NCBI GenBank assembly: GCA_902789665.1
Contig: CADAOY010000001.1
Span: 310,001 to 374,000 of the forward strand
From: an uncultured Lachnospiraceae bacterium
GTDB taxonomy: Bacteria > Bacillota > Clostridia > Lachnospirales > Lachnospiraceae
Direction of reading: 5' to 3'
DNA length: 64,000 bases
How positions within the stretch are numbered: the stretch's first letter is position 1; each line of letters begins with the position of its first letter. A model generated the notes under the pieces. It was given only the letters and a program-made list of their open reading frames with translations, was not told the DNA's origin and did no database searches. This document shows, one piece after another, positions 39,468-49,560 of this stretch. The position numbers were made by a program, and so were the translations under genes.

Positions 39468-41018
39468 ATGAAGAAATATATAGATAAAATTAAATCAAGT
39501 AATATGTTCTTACCCATAATGACAGCTCTGGTAACAGGGCTTATATGTCATATGTATATGCTTACGCATAATTTCATGACATATGACGGATTATGGAATC
39601 AATACAGTCCTCAGGATATGATAACCTCAGGACGTCAGTTTCTGACATATTTTGCTCATATTAGTTCAGATTATGATCTGCACTATCTAAACGGGATTCT
39701 TTCAATATTTTTCTTATCGATTACAGCAGGAATACTGACTGAAATATTAGGCATAAAGGGGAAGGCTGAAAGGATGGTTACTGCCGCTTTGGTAGTATCA
39801 TTCCCGACACTTGCTTCGCTTTTTACATGTATGTTTACAGCAGATGCATATATGCTGGCACTTTTAATCAGCACGCTTGCCATATATCTTATTAAGAGAT
39901 ACCGCTTTGGATGGACAGCAGCCATCTTTATGATGGGACTGGGCTTAGGTGTATATCAGGCATTCTTCTCATTTGCAGTAACTCTTTGTATGTTTAGTGT
40001 ACTTATTATGATTCTTGATAATGAGGACATTAAGAAAATACTGATGACAATCCTTAGAATGGGACTTTCAGTAGTTGGTGCTTATGCATTTTATGTTATA
40101 ACCCTTAAGGTGATGATGAACATTAAAGGTGCTGACGGCCTTGGATATCAGGGGACGGATAAACTTACAAGTTTCAGTCCTGACTGGATTATGAGCGGGC
40201 TTAAAGCAGCATACAGCATGTTTTATTCATTTCCGGTAAGAACCAGTGTATTTAGAAATGGAATTACACTTGAACTTGCAACCTTAATAATGGTAATTGC
40301 AGGGGTAGGCCTTACAGTATATTTATTTATCAAAAAAGGCGCATATAAAAAGTGGTATAGTTATTTACTCGCATTACTTATTATCTGTGTGCTTCCGCTT
40401 GGAATCAATATGGTTAATATAATGTCTCAGGATATTTATTACAATATGATGGTTAAGTGGTCATGGATACTGCCATTTGTATATGTGATTACTCTTTCAG
40501 ACAGGGTAAGACCTGAGATTGATAAAGACAGTAAGATTACTTTTAAAGAAGTATTTAAGAAACAGTGGTTATCAATAATTGTGGTTATAACCACATTTGT
40601 AATGGTATACAATTTCACCGTTATAAGCAACATTGCATACTATAACATGAATGAAAGATATGAGAAGTCTTATGCATTTGCATTGAGAATTGTGGACAGA
40701 CTTGAACAGATGGAAGATTACAAGGCAGGAGATAAGATAGCACTTCTTGGAGGTATTCCAAGAGAATATCCATCTACTGACATAACTGTGAAAGATGTGG
40801 AATATTATACAGGCTCATCGGGTGACCTGATTTATTCATCAAGTACAGCCTTCGCATCTTTTATTTATCATTATCTCAATGTTACAGTTACAACTCTTAC
40901 CTTTGATGAGGAAATGGAACTTGTTAGAACTGAAGAGTTTGAGAATATGCCTTGTTTCCCTGATGAGGCAAGCATTCAGAAAATAAATGGTGTATGGGTT
41001 ATTAAGATTAACGGATAG
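39468..41018 (+). CDS. GtrII-like polytopic glucosyltransferase
   Basis: This 516-aa membrane protein has about ten helices and matches the Glucos_trans_II (GtrII) style: an early acidic loop (HNFMTYDGLWNQYSPQD), FPTLASLFTCMFTADAYMLALL and a short extracytoplasmic C-terminal domain (about 400-516). Family members add glucose to surface polysaccharides from a lipid-linked donor. No ribosome site is visible before the ATG, and a TATA-like sequence lies only about 5-10 bp upstream. It opens the mixed transport locus, 15 bp before the next gene. Confidence 0.8.
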   Translation: MKKYIDKIKSSNMFLPIMTALVTGLICHMYMLTHNFMTYDGLWNQYSPQDMITSGRQFLTYFAHISSDYDLHYLNGILSIFFLSITAGILTEILGIKGKAERMVTAALVVSFPTLASLFTCMFTADAYMLALLISTLAIYLIKRYRFGWTAAIFMMGLGLGVYQAFFSFAVTLCMFSVLIMILDNEDIKKILMTILRMGLSVVGAYAFYVITLKVMMNIKGADGLGYQGTDKLTSFSPDWIMSGLKAAYSMFYSFPVRTSVFRNGITLELATLIMVIAGVGLTVYLFIKKGAYKKWYSYLLALLIICVLPLGINMVNIMSQDIYYNMMVKWSWILPFVYVITLSDRVRPEIDKDSKITFKEVFKKQWLSIIVVITTFVMVYNFTVISNIAYYNMNERYEKSYAFALRIVDRLEQMEDYKAGDKIALLGGIPREYPSTDITVKDVEYYTGSSGDLIYSSSTAFASFIYHYLNVTVTTLTFDEEMELVRTEEFENMPCFPDEASIQKINGVWVIKING

Positions 41019-41033
41019 AAAAAAGGGGAAGAA

Positions 41034-41582
41034 ATGATAGGGGATTTCAGACAGATAAGCGAAAGAGAGAATGATCTCTTGGAAAAGATTCAGAAATGTG
41101 AGAAGGAACTTAGGGAATATAAGGATTCTTTGTTTCTTTGTCACAGGGATATGGAGAATTTTGAGAAGGATAAGAATGGTAAGTATCGTATTCCTTTGAT
41201 TGTATCCACAATTCTCTTTGGTTTATGCCTTGCGCTTACCTTCGCATATATAATATTCGGACTTATTCTGTTCGCATCATCCGTATCTACCATGATGACG
41301 ATGGGATTCTATATTTCCGGTGGCGGAGGATTCTTAACCATTGCAATGTTCGTGGTTATGGTAATTAACTGGCGTAATTACAGACTGGAATTTGGAACAT
41401 CAGAGTCACAGATGGAGAAGGCGGCAGCCAGGGGTATTAAGAACAGACAGGCGAGAATACAGCAGATACAGAATAATTACAATCTTATTAATGTGAAGAT
41501 TAAAGAGATAGAAGAAGAACTTGCTGATCTTAAAGAACAGCTTAAAGAGGAACAACAAAAAGCAGATGAAGAACAAGGGTGA
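41034..41582 (+). CDS. Two-TM coiled-coil protein
   Basis: This 182-aa protein has an N-terminal coiled coil (about 5-45), two membrane helices (about 55-85 and 88-110) with a glycine-rich turn (YISGGGGF), and a C-terminal coiled coil (about 125-180) rich in Glu, Lys and Gln. I recognise no family. It starts after AAAAGGGGAAG and overlaps the next gene by 17 bp. Its layout resembles, at small scale, the two-TM coiled-coil protein at 57719-58879. It could act as a scaffold for the transporter. Confidence 0.8.
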   Translation: MIGDFRQISERENDLLEKIQKCEKELREYKDSLFLCHRDMENFEKDKNGKYRIPLIVSTILFGLCLALTFAYIIFGLILFASSVSTMMTMGFYISGGGGFLTIAMFVVMVINWRNYRLEFGTSESQMEKAAARGIKNRQARIQQIQNNYNLINVKIKEIEEELADLKEQLKEEQQKADEEQG

Positions 41583-42492
41583 GGAAAAAGAAAAGAAAAA
41601 AATTAAAATCCCCAAGTACAAGATGACGAAAAAGGATTTTATTCATAATCTCAAAATCCAGGGTTTCATCCTGCCGAGTTTGATTGGTGTTTTGTTATTT
41701 TATATAGCACCATTCTTCGTAATTATTTATTACTCGGTTATAGATAATCCTATCAGTAAGAAGTTCGTAGGCTTTCAGAACTTTATTGATGTATTTAACA
41801 ATGAAGCCTTCAGGCTGGCTGCGTGGAATACTTTTAAATTCAGCTTTACAGCAGTGCCGCTTGCAGTTGTAATATCGCTTTTGATTGCGCTGGTATTAAA
41901 TGAGAAGATTCCGCTTTCGAGCCGATTCAGAACAGCTTATTTAAGTCCTATGGTTGTACCTGTGGCTTCTATCGTTTTAGTTGTACAGGTTTTATTTGAT
42001 TATAACGGTGTAGTTAATCTCTTCGTCACATTCTTTGGCGGAGATAAAATAGATTTCCTTAAATCTGAACATGCCATGCTGGTTATTATATTATTATTCC
42101 TCTGGAAAAATGTGGGATATAATATGATTCTTTTCCTGTCAGCACTTGGAACAATACCAAGAGATGCAATCGAAGTTGCGCTGCTTGATACGACTTCGGA
42201 GTGGCTGATTTTCTGGAAGATTAAAATCAGATATTTAACACCTACACTTGTATTCGTAACCATACTTTCAACAATTAACTCATTTAAGGTATTCAGGGAA
42301 GTATATCTGCTTACCGGCAGTTATCCGTATGAAAGTATTTATATATTGCAGCATTATATGAATAATATGTTTAATTCTCTTAACTATCAGAAACTGTCTG
42401 CGGCAGCGATTATTATGTCTGTGGTCATGATAGTCATTATTCTTATAATGTATATCCTTGAGAATAATTACAGTGGAGACATGGAGGAATAA
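41566..42492 (+). CDS. MalF/UgpA-type ABC permease
   Basis: The ATG at 41566 is chosen because AGAGGAAC lies upstream; earlier in-frame starts overlap the previous gene further. The 308-aa protein has a Lys-rich N-terminus, then six helices typical of carbohydrate importers (GFILPSLIGVLLFYIAPFFVIIYYS). The EAA loop that contacts the ATPase is altered: EVALLDTTSEWLIFWKIK, with Thr where the conserved Gly of the DGAS segment normally lies. It pairs with the next gene. No ATPase gene is in the locus. Confidence 0.88.
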   Translation: MKNKGEEKEKKKIKIPKYKMTKKDFIHNLKIQGFILPSLIGVLLFYIAPFFVIIYYSVIDNPISKKFVGFQNFIDVFNNEAFRLAAWNTFKFSFTAVPLAVVISLLIALVLNEKIPLSSRFRTAYLSPMVVPVASIVLVVQVLFDYNGVVNLFVTFFGGDKIDFLKSEHAMLVIILLFLWKNVGYNMILFLSALGTIPRDAIEVALLDTTSEWLIFWKIKIRYLTPTLVFVTILSTINSFKVFREVYLLTGSYPYESIYILQHYMNNMFNSLNYQKLSAAAIIMSVVMIVIILIMYILENNYSGDMEE

Positions 42493-42494
42493 AG

Positions 42495-43484
42495 TTGGAT
42501 CAGGAAGAGAAAACTTTGAACGAGTCTACTGAAACGGAAGATAAGTCAAATGAAACCACAATTAAATATAAGCATACCTCCAAGTTATATGTACGTTTCC
42601 GTAAAGGTTTGAAATTTCTTCGTAAGGCAGTTTTGTTTACTGTAGCTGCTATATGTGCACTGATATTTATCATGCCTACAGTACTTACAATAACAAACTC
42701 ATTTATGTCGAAGGAAGAAATCGCATCAAATTACGGTAAGGTATTTGCTACCAATGAAAAGGGTGGCAAGGTATTCATAGGTGAGCAGGTTAATCTTAAA
42801 TTAATACCTGATATGGTGGTATTTGACCAGTATAAAACGGTATTATTCCAAAGTCCTGATTATCTGTTTAAGTTCTGGAATTCGGTTATATATGTAATTC
42901 CGATTGTACTTCTTCAGATAGCCATATCGCTCCTGGCGTCCTATGCTTTTACCAGACTAAAGGGAAGATTAAAGAGTATTGTATTCTTTATTTATATCAT
43001 TGTATGTATGATGCCTTATCAGGTTACTTTAGTACCTAACTTCATGGTTATAAACTGGCTTAATCTTATTAATACAAGATGGGCTATATGGCTTCCTGGT
43101 ATATCATCACCTTTTGCGGTATATCTTCTGACCAAGTACATGAAGAGAATACCTACAGCCATTGTTGAGGCTGCCAAGGTGGATGGTGCTACGGAGTGGC
43201 AGATTTTTAGAAAGATTTATCTGCCATTATGTAAGGGCGCAATATTCTCAGTAGCGATGCTTATTTTCATTGACTACTGGAATATGGTAGAGCAGGTACT
43301 TATCCTGATTACAGATGATAATTTATATCCATTATCATTATTCTTATCAAGAATTAATTCTGCAGAAGTCGGTCTGGCTTTCGCAGTAGCTACGATATAT
43401 ATGATTCCGAACCTGTTACTGTTTATTTATGGTGAGGATTATCTTGTGGAAGGTATTACTTTCCAGGGCGGCGTTAAAGGTTAA
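42495..43484 (+). CDS. MalG-type ABC permease (TTG start)
   Basis: The start is TTG at 42495, six bases after GGAGG and three bases after the preceding stop. The 329-aa protein has an acidic N-terminal tail of about 40 residues, six membrane helices and a canonical EAA loop (EAAKVDGATEWQIFRKIYLPL). An inserted extracytoplasmic loop follows the first helix. Typical MalG partners import sugars with a shared MsmX-like ATPase; the same may apply here. Confidence 0.88.
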   Translation: MDQEEKTLNESTETEDKSNETTIKYKHTSKLYVRFRKGLKFLRKAVLFTVAAICALIFIMPTVLTITNSFMSKEEIASNYGKVFATNEKGGKVFIGEQVNLKLIPDMVVFDQYKTVLFQSPDYLFKFWNSVIYVIPIVLLQIAISLLASYAFTRLKGRLKSIVFFIYIIVCMMPYQVTLVPNFMVINWLNLINTRWAIWLPGISSPFAVYLLTKYMKRIPTAIVEAAKVDGATEWQIFRKIYLPLCKGAIFSVAMLIFIDYWNMVEQVLILITDDNLYPLSLFLSRINSAEVGLAFAVATIYMIPNLLLFIYGEDYLVEGITFQGGVKG

Positions 43485-43520
43485 GTTTAGAATAGATACA
43501 TATTTGGAAGGAGTACGAAG

Positions 43521-45152
43521 ATGTCGGCTGAAAACTCTAAAGTTAAAAGTACCAAGCGAGAGATTGTTAAGAACATCGCCATTATATTCTTAGTTATAAT
43601 GTTGATTCTTACATTCTTTTCAAACACAATTATGAATTATTCCTTAGCGGAAGTATCAACTCAGATGGTTGAAAGCGGAACCATTCAGACAAGGGTATCC
43701 GGAACCGGTGTGGTTGCAGCGGTTGATCCTTATAATGTTATCGTTGAAGATACAAGGATTATATCCGGTGTTGCTGTTAAAGTGGGTGATACAGTAGCTG
43801 AAGGAGATGTGCTTTATTATCTTCAGGATGAGGAGAGTGAGGAACTTGTTAAGGCAAGACAGGAACTTGAAGATTTGAAACTTGCTTATGACAAGGCAGT
43901 ACTTACAGCAGGAATCACCAATGCTGAAAGACTTGAAATCGAAAGTGGTAATATGCCATCTATCGGTGATTACCAGCTTTTGGTTGAAACCAGAAGTACA
44001 AGTTCAGCAGATGCACAGAAATTAGTGGATGAATATACCAACCAGGTTGCCGATCTTCAGAAGAAGATTGCTTCCACAGAAGTTAAAACAGTCGACACAA
44101 CAAATGAAAATAATGCCATATATAATGCAACAGTTAATGTAAATAATATCAAGGCTCAGCTTAGCATGCTTGAGACTACAATGAATCAGAAGAAGGAGAT
44201 TCGTGATAATACCGACGAGGCAGATCCTAATTATGCTCAAAGAGAAGCAGAATATAACGAGGCTTTGGCTAAGTGGACAGAGATGGATAATAAGAGAATT
44301 GCTGCTGAAACTGAACTTGCCAATGCCAACGCTGCATTAGCTGCAAAGACAGGCAATAATCAGAATGCTGCACAGGTTGGCGCACTTCAGGCACAGCTTG
44401 CAGTTGCTCAGGCTAATCTCGATGCAGCAAAGACTAATCTTGAAGCAATTAATACAGGTAATACTGCATATGTGAAAACAATTGTAGACAAACTTGATAT
44501 CAGAAAAGCATATGACGATTATCAGAATAAAATTGCAGCAGTTGCCAAGTTAGAATCCAAAGCAACAGGCGCAACGATTACATCACCGGTTGCAGGAACA
44601 ATTAATACACTTAATTATGTATCAGGTCAGAAGACTGTAGCAGGTGAGCCTGCAGCGGTAATCAGAATAGATGGCAAAGGATTCACAACAAGTATTCCTG
44701 TTAATGACAGACAGGCCAGAAGCGTTAAGGTTGGTGATGAAGTTACACTTACAGATTCATGGAGATTCAATGATGTAACTGCAAATCTTGTTTCAATCAC
44801 ACCTGACAGAAACAGCACAACAGGCGGTAAGTTACTTAACTTTAACTTATCCGGTGAATCAGTATATGACGGTATGTCCATTAACCTTTCAGTTGGACAG
44901 AAGAGCAGCAGTTATGAAATGGTAGTTCCTAATATTGCTGTAAGAGAAGATGTAAATGGTAAGTATGTACTTAAGATTGAAAGCAAGTCAACACCTCTTG
45001 GAACCAGATATTCTGCAGTAAGAGTTAATGTTGAAGTACTTGCTTCAGATGACAAAATGACCGCCATTCAGGGCGATATCGCTCAGTGGGATTATGTATT
45101 AACAAACTCATCAAAGATAGTAGAGCCGGGAGACAGCGTAAGACTTCCATAG
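43521..45152 (+). CDS. HlyD/RND-type membrane-fusion adaptor
   Basis: This 543-aa protein has one N-terminal membrane helix (about 18-37). The lipoyl halves flank a long coiled-coil hairpin (about 100-340): VSGTGVVAAVDPYNVIVEDTRIISGVAVKVGDTVAEGDVL is the first half (split in the evidence only by reading order) and GATITSPVAGTINTLNYVSGQ the second. A beta-barrel domain follows. Such adaptors normally serve MacB- or RND-type exporters, so its place next to sugar-importer permeases is unusual. The next gene encodes a MacB-like periplasmic domain. Confidence 0.87.
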   Translation: MSAENSKVKSTKREIVKNIAIIFLVIMLILTFFSNTIMNYSLAEVSTQMVESGTIQTRVSGTGVVAAVDPYNVIVEDTRIISGVAVKVGDTVAEGDVLYYLQDEESEELVKARQELEDLKLAYDKAVLTAGITNAERLEIESGNMPSIGDYQLLVETRSTSSADAQKLVDEYTNQVADLQKKIASTEVKTVDTTNENNAIYNATVNVNNIKAQLSMLETTMNQKKEIRDNTDEADPNYAQREAEYNEALAKWTEMDNKRIAAETELANANAALAAKTGNNQNAAQVGALQAQLAVAQANLDAAKTNLEAINTGNTAYVKTIVDKLDIRKAYDDYQNKIAAVAKLESKATGATITSPVAGTINTLNYVSGQKTVAGEPAAVIRIDGKGFTTSIPVNDRQARSVKVGDEVTLTDSWRFNDVTANLVSITPDRNSTTGGKLLNFNLSGESVYDGMSINLSVGQKSSSYEMVVPNIAVREDVNGKYVLKIESKSTPLGTRYSAVRVNVEVLASDDKMTAIQGDIAQWDYVLTNSSKIVEPGDSVRLP

Positions 45153-45161
45153 GAGAAATAA

Positions 45162-46217
45162 GTGCAAGATATAATAAAGGAAAAATTACATATATCCTGG
45201 AAGTTGCTTGCAATTATTGTGCTTACAATCGTTATGGGTGCAATAATCGGTTATACCGGATTTGTGCTTCATAAAGGAAAGTTTTCACTGACAGATCAGC
45301 TGGCTTATTACAGATATGATACTTCAGGTGAATTCGGTCAGTTCTCTGTATTTATGCCAAGCAGTGCAAATTTCGTTAGGGAAAATGTTGATTATACAAG
45401 ATATCAGCTGGTGAATTCCCTTAAAGAAAATGGTATTGAAGAGGATACTTATGAAGGAAGACTCTATGTTGATGCCTATTATGGAGAATCTGAATTAACT
45501 GTTGAACTCGATACAGGTAAAAGCGCCAAGGTTAAAGCAAAGGGAGTAGGGGGAGATTATTTCTATTTCCACCCGTTGGAATTGGTTTCCGGCACGTATT
45601 TTACTGAAGATTTTCTTAATGATGACTATGTGCTCATTGACAGGGAGTGCGCCTGGGCATTATTCGGTGCAACGGATGTTGAAGGCTTCTGGGTAAATAT
45701 CAATGGCGAATTATATGTCATTGCGGGAGTATATAACAGACCTGATGATGAGCTTAATAAAATAGCAGGTAACGCAGACAGCACAATTTATATGTCATAT
45801 TCGGCAATGGATCCGGAGGGTAAGACTCCTATTACATGCTATGAGGTTGTAATGCCGGACCCGGTTAAGAACTTTGGTTTAAATATGCTTAACGAGAAGG
45901 TTTTTGCAGATGTTACAAGCAAAACAATTGTCTGCAATTCAAAGAGATACACCTGGCCTTCTTACTGGAACGTGCTTCAGAATAAGAGAGCCCGTAAGAT
46001 GAGAGTTGATGAAATTGCATTTCCTTATTGGGAGAATATTGCCAGAGACTTGGAAGATCAGTTGTCCGGATATGCCAGGGTTCAGTGGATATGCATGGGC
46101 ATTCTTGCCACTGTTTATGTAGTATCAATTACGGCATGGATAATTAAGCACAAACCTGACAGGGAAAGTGTCGAACGAATGGAAGACTGGTTTGGTGAGA
46201 AAACCAGGAAAAAGTAG
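45162..46217 (+). CDS. MacB periplasmic-core-like two-TM protein (GTG start)
   Basis: The GTG start is supported by AGGAGAAA a few bases upstream. The 351-aa protein has TM1 (about 13-35), a 260-residue extracytoplasmic domain resembling a MacB periplasmic core (PLELVSGTYFTEDFLNDDYVLIDRECA..., INGELYVIAGVY), then TM2 (about 305-327). It lacks the three extra membrane helices of FtsX/MacB permeases, so it cannot be an ordinary transporter alone. It likely acts with the adjacent adaptor. Confidence 0.7.
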   Translation: MQDIIKEKLHISWKLLAIIVLTIVMGAIIGYTGFVLHKGKFSLTDQLAYYRYDTSGEFGQFSVFMPSSANFVRENVDYTRYQLVNSLKENGIEEDTYEGRLYVDAYYGESELTVELDTGKSAKVKAKGVGGDYFYFHPLELVSGTYFTEDFLNDDYVLIDRECAWALFGATDVEGFWVNINGELYVIAGVYNRPDDELNKIAGNADSTIYMSYSAMDPEGKTPITCYEVVMPDPVKNFGLNMLNEKVFADVTSKTIVCNSKRYTWPSYWNVLQNKRARKMRVDEIAFPYWENIARDLEDQLSGYARVQWICMGILATVYVVSITAWIIKHKPDRESVERMEDWFGEKTRKK

Positions 46218-46220
46218 TTT

Positions 46221-46249
46221 TTTACATTTTGAAGTATTTATGATATTAT
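46221..46249 (+). promoter_or_regulatory. Internal promoter of the binding-protein gene
   Basis: TTTACA (46221-46226), 17 bp, then TATTAT (46244-46249) preceded by TGA (extended -10). TTACATTT and its complement AAATGTAA (about 46222-46229 and 46253-46260) bracket the promoter, as an operator might. Confidence 0.65.
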
Positions 46250-46293
46250 TCGAAATGTAAGTATATAGTATATCTTATTAAAGGAGGAAAAAT

Positions 46294-48780
46294 ATGAGAA
46301 AGGTTTCAAAGAGAATTCTTTGTGCAAGCCTGGCACTCATGATGGTTCTGTCACTTGGTGGATGCAAACTTTTCGGCGGTGGACAGAATGGTGGCCAGAA
46401 TGGACACAATGGTGGCGGCTCTGCAATTACAGAGGAATTATCCAATCCGGAAGCTGCTTCAGAGCATGTATACCAGGAAGTGGCAAGATGGGATTTAGGC
46501 TGGGATGGTATGCAGATATCTGTATATCAGGATAATATAGCAGCTTTATATCAGGAGTATGAATATTGCGATAATACTCTTGAAGAGTTAGAAAATGCCA
46601 ATGCTGACGATCCGGAAACTCCGGCAAATGAAGAAGAGGAAAATGCAGAAGACGCTGATGCAGAGGCTGCAAAGGAGCCGGAAGCAGAAGAAACTGAAGA
46701 AGCTGTAGAGCCTGGAGATGCAGAAGATGTAGTTGATGTAGATGTTCCGGAAGATGCAAAGGTTACAGAACATATTGCCATTGGTAAGATAGGTGATGCT
46801 GAGCCTACAATTATTGAGATTGAAGGCAAAACGAATGAAAATGCATACAGAATTGCAGCAACAGATAATTCATTTGTTGTATTATACAGTTCTTATACAG
46901 AGGCTGATAATGGCGATTATTCAGAGGATTATTTCCTTGTAGAATATGATTTAAACGGTAACGAAATAGCAAGAGGTGATATTGCAAGCAACAACGCTTC
47001 ATCCGTTTCATATTTCTATCCTGGTACATTCCTGTATGGAAATGGTGGTTTTGTTTTAAGCTCTGAAGGCGTTATCTATGTATTCGACAGAAGCCTTGTT
47101 AAAAAGGGAGAGATTCCTTGTGATGATGTTTATGTTGAAAAACTTATCAGAAATAAAGATGGTGAAGTTATAGCAATTACATCCAAGTATACTGATGCCG
47201 GTATTGAATATGCTTATAAGACCATTGATATTAATGCAGCAAAGTTTGGCGCAGATGCAAACTTTACATCATCAGGCAACTTTACAGCATATAATGCTAA
47301 TGGTTCTGCAATGGCTGCTTATACAGCAGAGTGCTATGATGGAATTAATCTTACAGGTTATTCTGCAGATAAAACTGAGGGCGAAGTTATTTGTTCATTA
47401 ATTGATTCAGATATTTCTCCATCAAGAATTGATTATATGGGAACTGTTTCAGAAGACCAGATTGTTACAGCAGAGCATGATGATAATTATGCTAATTACG
47501 CAGTTGTTTTATATAAGAAAGTTCCTGCTGATCAGGTAGCTGCAAAAGAGATTATTACTCTTGGCTGTGTATATCCTGATTATTCAGTTCTTAACAAGGT
47601 AGTAGATTACAACAAGTCAAGTTCACAGTACAGAATAAGAGTGGTTAATTATTCACAGCTTAATACTGAGGATGATTTTGAAGCAGGCGGCAGGGCTTTT
47701 GACGCAGATATTATAAGCGGTAATGCTCCTGATATGGTTATTCTTGACTGGGGTTCAAATCCTGAGAAGTATTCATCCAAGGGATTATTTGTTGACTTAA
47801 ATACTCTTCTTGATACAAACAGTAATATTTCAAGCAGCGATATCCTTCCAAATATCGTTGATATCAATACATATGATGGAAAGTTATATACACTTCCAAT
47901 GTCATTTACAATTAGTACATATGTAATGAATGGTGAGGATGCACCTGCAGACGGACTTCTTACAATCGATGAAGTTAAGGCGCTTGAATCACAGTATGGA
48001 TGCAAGGCATTCTTCAATACTGCAGCACCTTATGTACTTAATACAATTCTTTCCAACAGCAGAAAGAAATTCATGGATCCTGTAGCAGGAACATGTAATT
48101 TTGATAATCCGGAATTTGTAGAGATTCTTGAATATGTATCTCAGTATCCAAAGTCATATGATGATATCAATACTGAAGAAATTGATTACATGGAATATCA
48201 GAATGCATACAGAGCTCATAATGCTCTTATGACAAACTTTACTATTTCTGATCTTAACTATATCAATAATTCAATCAGATATAATTTTGATGAAGGTTAT
48301 AAGTTTGTTTCAGCTCCTGGCGCTGAGCAGAGAGGAACCATCTCAATGTCCTCAGTTATGGCTATTACAAATACATGCAGCGATCCTGAAGGAGCATGGG
48401 ATTTCTTAAGCAGTTTCCTTTCAAAAGAGGCACAGGATCAGTATTCATATGGTCTTCCAATCAGAATGGATTCACTTGATGCCAAACTTCAGGAAATGAA
48501 GAAAGGCCCATATTATATGGACGGCGATAAGAAGGTTTATTACCAGGATTCAGTATATCTTAATGGTGAAGAAGTTAAGCTTGATCCATTAAATGATGCA
48601 CAGATTCAGGAAATCAAGGATTTAATCTTAAGCATTAATCAGATCAGTTACTATGATACAGATATTGATAATATCATTACTGAAGAAGTAAGTGCTTATC
48701 TGTCAGGACAGAAGTCAGCTCAGGAAGTTGCTTCAATTATCCAGAGCAGGGTACAGATTTATATCAATGAGCATAAATAA
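46294..48780 (+). CDS. Large lipoprotein extracellular solute-binding protein
   Basis: The 828-aa protein has a lipoprotein signal with lipobox LGGC (C24). A Gly/Asn/Gln-rich linker follows, then an acidic Ala/Glu tract (about 95-155) and a beta-rich region (about 160-405) that may be propeller-like. The C-terminal part (about 410-828) is an ABC-type solute-binding domain (TLGCVYPDYSVLNKVV..., GNAPDMVILDWGSNP). Being about twice the usual size, it may combine ligand sensing and binding. The N-terminal cysteine anchors it to the membrane. Ribosome site AAAGGAGG, own promoter and own terminator. Confidence 0.88.
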   Translation: MRKVSKRILCASLALMMVLSLGGCKLFGGGQNGGQNGHNGGGSAITEELSNPEAASEHVYQEVARWDLGWDGMQISVYQDNIAALYQEYEYCDNTLEELENANADDPETPANEEEENAEDADAEAAKEPEAEETEEAVEPGDAEDVVDVDVPEDAKVTEHIAIGKIGDAEPTIIEIEGKTNENAYRIAATDNSFVVLYSSYTEADNGDYSEDYFLVEYDLNGNEIARGDIASNNASSVSYFYPGTFLYGNGGFVLSSEGVIYVFDRSLVKKGEIPCDDVYVEKLIRNKDGEVIAITSKYTDAGIEYAYKTIDINAAKFGADANFTSSGNFTAYNANGSAMAAYTAECYDGINLTGYSADKTEGEVICSLIDSDISPSRIDYMGTVSEDQIVTAEHDDNYANYAVVLYKKVPADQVAAKEIITLGCVYPDYSVLNKVVDYNKSSSQYRIRVVNYSQLNTEDDFEAGGRAFDADIISGNAPDMVILDWGSNPEKYSSKGLFVDLNTLLDTNSNISSSDILPNIVDINTYDGKLYTLPMSFTISTYVMNGEDAPADGLLTIDEVKALESQYGCKAFFNTAAPYVLNTILSNSRKKFMDPVAGTCNFDNPEFVEILEYVSQYPKSYDDINTEEIDYMEYQNAYRAHNALMTNFTISDLNYINNSIRYNFDEGYKFVSAPGAEQRGTISMSSVMAITNTCSDPEGAWDFLSSFLSKEAQDQYSYGLPIRMDSLDAKLQEMKKGPYYMDGDKKVYYQDSVYLNGEEVKLDPLNDAQIQEIKDLILSINQISYYDTDIDNIITEEVSAYLSGQKSAQEVASIIQSRVQIYINEHK

Positions 48781-48804
48781 TTGATTATTTGGTTCACATT
48801 TGAG

Positions 48805-48836
48805 GGGACTTTGCAGCATTGGCAAAGTCCCTTTTT
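48805..48836 (+). terminator. Rho-independent terminator after the binding-protein gene
   Basis: A 10-bp perfect stem (GGGACTTTGC at 48805-48814, complement 48822-48831) is followed by TTTTT. Confidence 0.92.
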
Positions 48837-48905
48837 AAGTTGTATAAAATCCCCGTCGGTGTTATGATTAATATAACTAAATATGTGTTTTGCGGAGGTG
48901 TTCTT

Positions 48906-49469
48906 ATGGATAAAAAAGTAGTTATATGTATGGCCAATGGAGTAGAGGAAATTGAAGCTCTTACAGTGGTTGATATTTTAAGACGTTCCAGAATAGATAT
49001 AACAATTGCAGCAGTTGGTGGCAATAAGACAATTGCAAGTTCACACGGCATTGTGCTTAACTGCGATACCCTGGTTGAAAGCGTAAACTGGAATGATGTT
49101 TATATGCTGGTACTTCCTGGAGGAATGCCGGGTACTCTTAATCTTGATAAAGATCCGACAGTCAATAATGCCATAGAGGTTTTATCAAAGAAGGGTAATC
49201 CTATTGCAGCAATCTGCGCAGCTCCAAGTATTCTTGGTAAGAGAGGACTTCTTGAAGGTCATAAGGCATGCTGCTTCCCTGGTTTTGAAGAGGAACTTAA
49301 GGGCGCAGAGGTAATTATGGATAAGAAAGTTGTAGTTGACGGCAACTTTATTACAGCTCCTGGTATGGGATGTTCAGTTGATTTTGGCCTTGCAATCTTA
49401 GAATATATGCAAGGGGCAGAAGCTAAGGAAGAAATGGCTAAGAGAATTGAATTTGGCACAAGAAATTAG
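48906..49469 (+). CDS. DJ-1/PfpI-family protein
   Basis: The 187-aa protein starts at the ATG at 48906, after GGAGGTG. The nucleophilic cysteine is C104 in AAICAAPSIL, with the partner glutamate in ANGVEEIEA and the class-I amidotransferase-like LVLPGGMPG. Members include glyoxalase-type and stress-response proteins. It is a single gene with no informative neighbours. Confidence 0.92.
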   Translation: MDKKVVICMANGVEEIEALTVVDILRRSRIDITIAAVGGNKTIASSHGIVLNCDTLVESVNWNDVYMLVLPGGMPGTLNLDKDPTVNNAIEVLSKKGNPIAAICAAPSILGKRGLLEGHKACCFPGFEEELKGAEVIMDKKVVVDGNFITAPGMGCSVDFGLAILEYMQGAEAKEEMAKRIEFGTRN

Positions 49470-49560
49470 TTTATATAAACTTAATAATTAGGAGTATTGC
49501 ATTATAAAAATCGGAAGTTTATAATGTAGTTACATCGAAAGAATAGGAGGGAAGCACACA

